Source: CAZVEV01 sp964625865
GTDB lineage: Bacteria > Planctomycetota > Phycisphaerae > SM23-33
Assembly (NCBI GenBank): GCA_964625865.1
Contig: CAZVEV010000127.1
Coordinates: 1 to 15,425, forward strand
Length of the DNA stretch: 15,425 bases
Reading direction: 5' to 3'
Under the pieces are notes generated by a model. It was not told where the DNA came from, did not search any database, and saw only the letters and a program-made list of their open reading frames with translations. Below are positions 13,432 through 15,425 of the stretch, one piece after another. Made by a program: the position numbers and the translations under genes. Position 1 is the first letter of the stretch. Each line of letters opens with the position of its first letter.

Positions 13432-13518
13432 GGGTGCCGTGGTTTGACGCGAAGCGGCAACCACGTTTCCTCGGACGAAAAGAACGTGGTTGCCGCTTCG
13501 CGTCAAACTACGGCACCC
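13432..13518. repeat. Long inverted repeat, copy 2 (convergent junction)
   Basis: Arms 13432-13467 and 13483-13518 are 36 bases each and complementary except for one G-T wobble, with a 15-base loop. The core arm sequence is the same as in copy 1 (1567-1645), including the outer GGCACCC end, while the loop differs (TCCTCGGACGAAAAG). As in copy 1, it lies between convergent genes: the 92-residue protein (+) and the esterase (-). It is a REP/MITE-like element or a bidirectional terminator. No flanking target duplication is obvious by eye. Confidence 0.9.
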
Positions 13519-13528
13519 GGTCCCTTGA

Positions 13529-13547
13529 AAGCGGCAAGATGCCGCTT
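13529..13547 (-). terminator. Short hairpin at the end of the esterase gene
   Basis: AAGCGGCA (13529-13536) and TGCCGCTT (13540-13547) form an 8-bp stem with a 3-base loop, directly abutting the esterase stop codon (13550-13548, minus strand). It shares the AAGCGGCA core with the long inverted repeat next to it, so it could be a derivative of that repeat rather than an independent terminator. Confidence 0.45.
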
Positions 13548-14303
13548 CTACGTTGCGGACGCCAAGTGGCGCGCCACGAACGCCAGCATGCCGGGCAACT
13601 CGCGGTTGACCGTGCTCCACTGGTGGCCGCCGTCCACTTCGGCGTACTCGTGGGGCAGGCCGAGGCCTTCAAGGTGCGCGTGGAACTGGCGATTGACGTC
13701 GAGCAGATGGTCACCGGTGCCCACGGCGAATCGGATAGCCACGTCCGTTCCCCCGCCGGCGGCGGCCATCGCTTCGGTCATCGTGAACAGGTCGTACTGC
13801 CCTCCGGGCGGGGCCACAGCCTGCATGAAGGCGCTTCGCTCGGGCCGGTCCGGGCGCAGGGCGTGGCCGAACGCAAACGAGCCGGCCTGCGTGCAGACGG
13901 CGGCAAAGCGGTCCGGATGCTTCAGGGCGAGCATCATCGCGCCGTATCCGCCCATGGAGAAGCCCGCCATGGCCCGTCCTTCGCGCGAGGCGATTGTCGG
14001 GAAGTTGGCATCGACGTGGTCAACGACCTCGCCGGCGATATGGTCTTCCCACGCGGCCCCGCCGTCGCGCGGATCGTTGCAGTACCACCCGTCCCCGCCG
14101 TCGGGCGTGACGATGATCACTTCAACATCACGGGCGTAGTCTTCCAAATCCGTCCAGGCGAAGAACGTCTCGTACGTATCGCCCAGCCCATGCTGCATGT
14201 ACACCGTCGGATATCGCGCCTTGCCGGTGTCCGGCACGAGGACGTTCATCCGCCCGGTCCCGCTGAGCGCCTCGGATTCAAACTCAACCGTCTCGATACT
14301 CAT
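13548..14303 (-). CDS. Putative esterase (esterase D / PF00756 type)
   Basis: The predicted product has 251 residues with an ATG start and a GGAAAGG site upstream on the minus strand. It has no signal peptide. The alpha/beta-hydrolase pattern is clear: MQHGLGDTYETFF (36-48, oxyanion turn), AGFSMGGYGAM (113-123) with nucleophile Ser116, TGDHLLD (196-202) supplying Asp198 or Asp202, and GGHQWSTVN (225-233) with His227. The arrangement and length match S-formylglutathione hydrolase/FrmB and feruloyl-esterase-like proteins. The specific substrate is unknown. It starts 56 bases after the stop of the upstream cytochrome gene on the same strand, so the two may be co-transcribed although no functional link is evident. 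Confidence 0.87.
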   Translation of the reverse strand: MSIETVEFESEALSGTGRMNVLVPDTGKARYPTVYMQHGLGDTYETFFAWTDLEDYARDVEVIIVTPDGGDGWYCNDPRDGGAAWEDHIAGEVVDHVDANFPTIASREGRAMAGFSMGGYGAMMLALKHPDRFAAVCTQAGSFAFGHALRPDRPERSAFMQAVAPPGGQYDLFTMTEAMAAAGGGTDVAIRFAVGTGDHLLDVNRQFHAHLEGLGLPHEYAEVDGGHQWSTVNRELPGMLAFVARHLASAT

Positions 14304-14359
14304 ACCATGCCTTTCCGATCAGAAGTGCCCGATCTGATACCCGATCGGCCCGCCCCCCG

Positions 14360-15130
14360 TCAGACGTAAATCCAGACCCAGTGCAGGATGGTCAGGATCA
14401 GGCCCGTTACGCCGGCGACGATGTGGGCCTTGACGAACAGTTTGCGGTTCTGGAGCTTCAGCAGGCCCGTGAACTCGCTGGACAGCAGGATGATCGTCGC
14501 GATGATGCCGAACCACAGCCACAACACCGCCGGGGCCCCGTACTCGGCAAGGAAGACCGCCGCGTGGACCGTCAGCGAGCCGCAGAACACGAAGGCCAGC
14601 ACGCCGTGGGTCTTCTTGAAGACGGGCCACATCTTCTTCCGGAGAAGACCTGTGACCACCATGACGACGAGGGCAACCACCGCGACGTAACCCATGGTCT
14701 TGGCCAGGGCGGTTGCCTTGGCCGGCGATCGCGGCGCGGGCCTCCGCGCGACAGCCATCCGCACCGGCGCCGACGCCGGCTGCGTGGCGACCACGGTAAC
14801 GGGCCTGGTGCTCGGCGCCGGGCGCAGGCGAGGCTTGTAGTCCGCCTCGTTGTACGGATGGGCCGCCAGGTACTTCGCCATCACGTCGGCTTCCTCGTCT
14901 GAGAAGGCCTCGTCGCCGTAGTAGTACTCCTGCATCCGCTTGATCGTCAGATGCCACGCCTTCAGCGACCGCTCGGCCAGGTAGTACTGGTCGGCGGCGT
15001 GGCAGCGGGAGCAGTTGAAGATCACCAGTCTGCGTGCGTAATCCTCATCGGCAGTGGCCTCGGCGCGGACCGAGGGCGTTAGAACCAACACAAGTGTAAG
15101 CATCGCAAGCAACAGAGTCGTTATCCGCAT
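14360..15130 (-). CDS. Membrane cytochrome: haem-c domain fused to a four-helix b-type membrane domain
   Basis: The predicted product has 256 residues. The ATG at 15130 is preferred over an upstream GTG-type start because a signal peptide (1-23, ending VRAEA) follows directly. CSRCH (40-44) is a single CxxCH haem-c site; Met66 or Met84 may be the distal ligand. The region 100-140 is a proline/arginine-rich linker. Four hydrophobic helices follow at about 145-163, 172-195, 200-221 and 234-255. Helices 2 and 4 carry His175/His189 and His236/His250, both spaced i/i+14 and in parallel helices, as in the bis-His haem sites of cytochrome b. Basic loops (RKKMWPVFKK, RKLFVK) place H175/H236 on the cytoplasmic side and H189/H250 on the outer side. 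The likely role is electron transfer between the periplasm and the membrane. Haem-c is confident; the diheme-b reading is inference. A ferric-reductase or b561-like domain is the alternative. Confidence 0.78.
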   Translation of the reverse strand: MRITTLLLAMLTLVLVLTPSVRAEATADEDYARRLVIFNCSRCHAADQYYLAERSLKAWHLTIKRMQEYYYGDEAFSDEEADVMAKYLAAHPYNEADYKPRLRPAPSTRPVTVVATQPASAPVRMAVARRPAPRSPAKATALAKTMGYVAVVALVVMVVTGLLRKKMWPVFKKTHGVLAFVFCGSLTVHAAVFLAEYGAPAVLWLWFGIIATIILLSSEFTGLLKLQNRKLFVKAHIVAGVTGLILTILHWVWIYV

Positions 15131-15243
15131 GGAGGTCCCTTTCGTAACGCGAATCGGTCCCGCAAGAGTGTAGCTCACCGTGTTTTCAAAGTATAGCGCC
15201 TCGCCAAGCCCATTTCCCGCCACCGTCGCTCTCCGCGCGGGCG

Positions 15244-15279
15244 CGACATTCCAACATTCTCAAGAATGTGAGAATGTCG
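15244..15279. promoter_or_regulatory. Palindromic operator-like site upstream of the cytochrome gene
   Basis: Bases 15244-15260 and 15263-15279 form a 17-base inverted repeat with two central mismatches, built from ACATTC twice and GAATGT twice. The loop is only 2 bases, which suits a dimer-binding DNA site better than an RNA hairpin. It lies about 115 bases upstream of the cytochrome start. Regulator unknown. Confidence 0.4.
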
Positions 15280-15326
15280 TTACTGGGGCCGACGGCCGGT
15301 CAGGGCGGGGGCCCAGCCCCCACGCC

Positions 15327-15353
15327 GGCCAAGGGCGGCCAACGCCCCTGGCC
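15327..15353. terminator. GC-rich hairpin near the right edge
   Basis: GGCCAAGGGCG (15327-15337) pairs with CGCCCCTGGCC (15343-15353) over 11 positions with one mismatch and a 5-base loop. It may be a terminator or a repeat. No gene end is visible next to it inside the window. Confidence 0.35.
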
Positions 15354-15425
15354 GTCCTCGCCCGAGAAAAGCGCCTCATACCCCCTCCGAGTGTTCGATC
15401 GTCGCTCAGGCCGCTTCTCTGGGCG

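Larger units (their letters stand above)
15131..15425. other. Gene-free right end with hairpins
   Basis: No credible coding region is seen in this 295-base stretch. It contains the palindromic ACATTC cluster at 15244-15279, a GGGGG/CCCCC pair (15307-15311 and 15317-15321) and a stem at 15327-15353. It includes the upstream region of the cytochrome gene; a gene may begin beyond the window edge. Confidence 0.6.

Overview
The window is GC-rich and densely coded. It holds twelve intact protein genes and one likely gene remnant. The gene set suggests a planctomycete, probably a Phycisphaerae-like lineage known from metagenomes. The clues are a secreted PQQ-type beta-propeller protein, an RskA-like anti-sigma protein with a Gly/Ala-rich tail, a URO-D-family protein paired with a metal-dependent cyclase, a short 'KDGR...G' domain in front of a ClpP-fold protease, and a membrane-bound c-type cytochrome. 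This assignment is inference, because there is no rRNA or other phylogenetic marker. I see no tRNA, rRNA, CRISPR array, transposase or phage gene.

Layout. From 146 to 1474 (+) lies an exported ClpP/NfeD-fold serine protease-like protein behind a clear -35/-10 promoter. A composite repeat region (1475-1655), including a long near-perfect inverted repeat, separates it from a minus-strand pair: aspartate kinase (3565-2267) translationally coupled to a thermonuclease-like nuclease (2270-1656). Next on the plus strand is a 58-codon remnant of a secreted enzyme (3704-3880). It is followed by a URO-D/methyltransferase-family protein (3883-5052) and an overlapping kynurenine-formamidase-like cyclase (5049-5681). 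Four bases further on, a convergent minus-strand pair begins: an exported alpha/beta hydrolase (6915-5686) and, upstream of it, an exported coiled-coil protein (7830-6964). Three plus-strand genes follow: a membrane protein with a PH-like tail (8008-8817), a secreted PQQ-repeat protein (8961-10535) and an anti-sigma-factor-like membrane protein (10726-12084). A soluble histidine kinase (12969-12178, minus) is divergent from a small 92-residue protein (13089-13367, plus). The window ends with a second copy of the long inverted repeat, an esterase (14303-13548, minus) and a cytochrome c/b fusion protein (15130-14360, minus).

Most of this looks like ordinary chromosomal content. I do not see one large coherent undescribed system. 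The most distinctive points are these: (1) a 256-residue protein combining one CxxCH haem-c site with a four-helix membrane domain whose His pairs (175/189 and 236/250) have the i/i+14 spacing of cytochrome b of bc1 complexes; (2) an aspartate kinase with a histone-H1-like tail made of a duplicated nine-residue Lys/Ala/Arg unit, and with Asn where the family normally has Asp in GRGGSD; (3) two copies of a long inverted repeat, each placed between convergently transcribed genes; (4) a shorter hairpin repeat whose two copies both begin at the stop codon of a gene.
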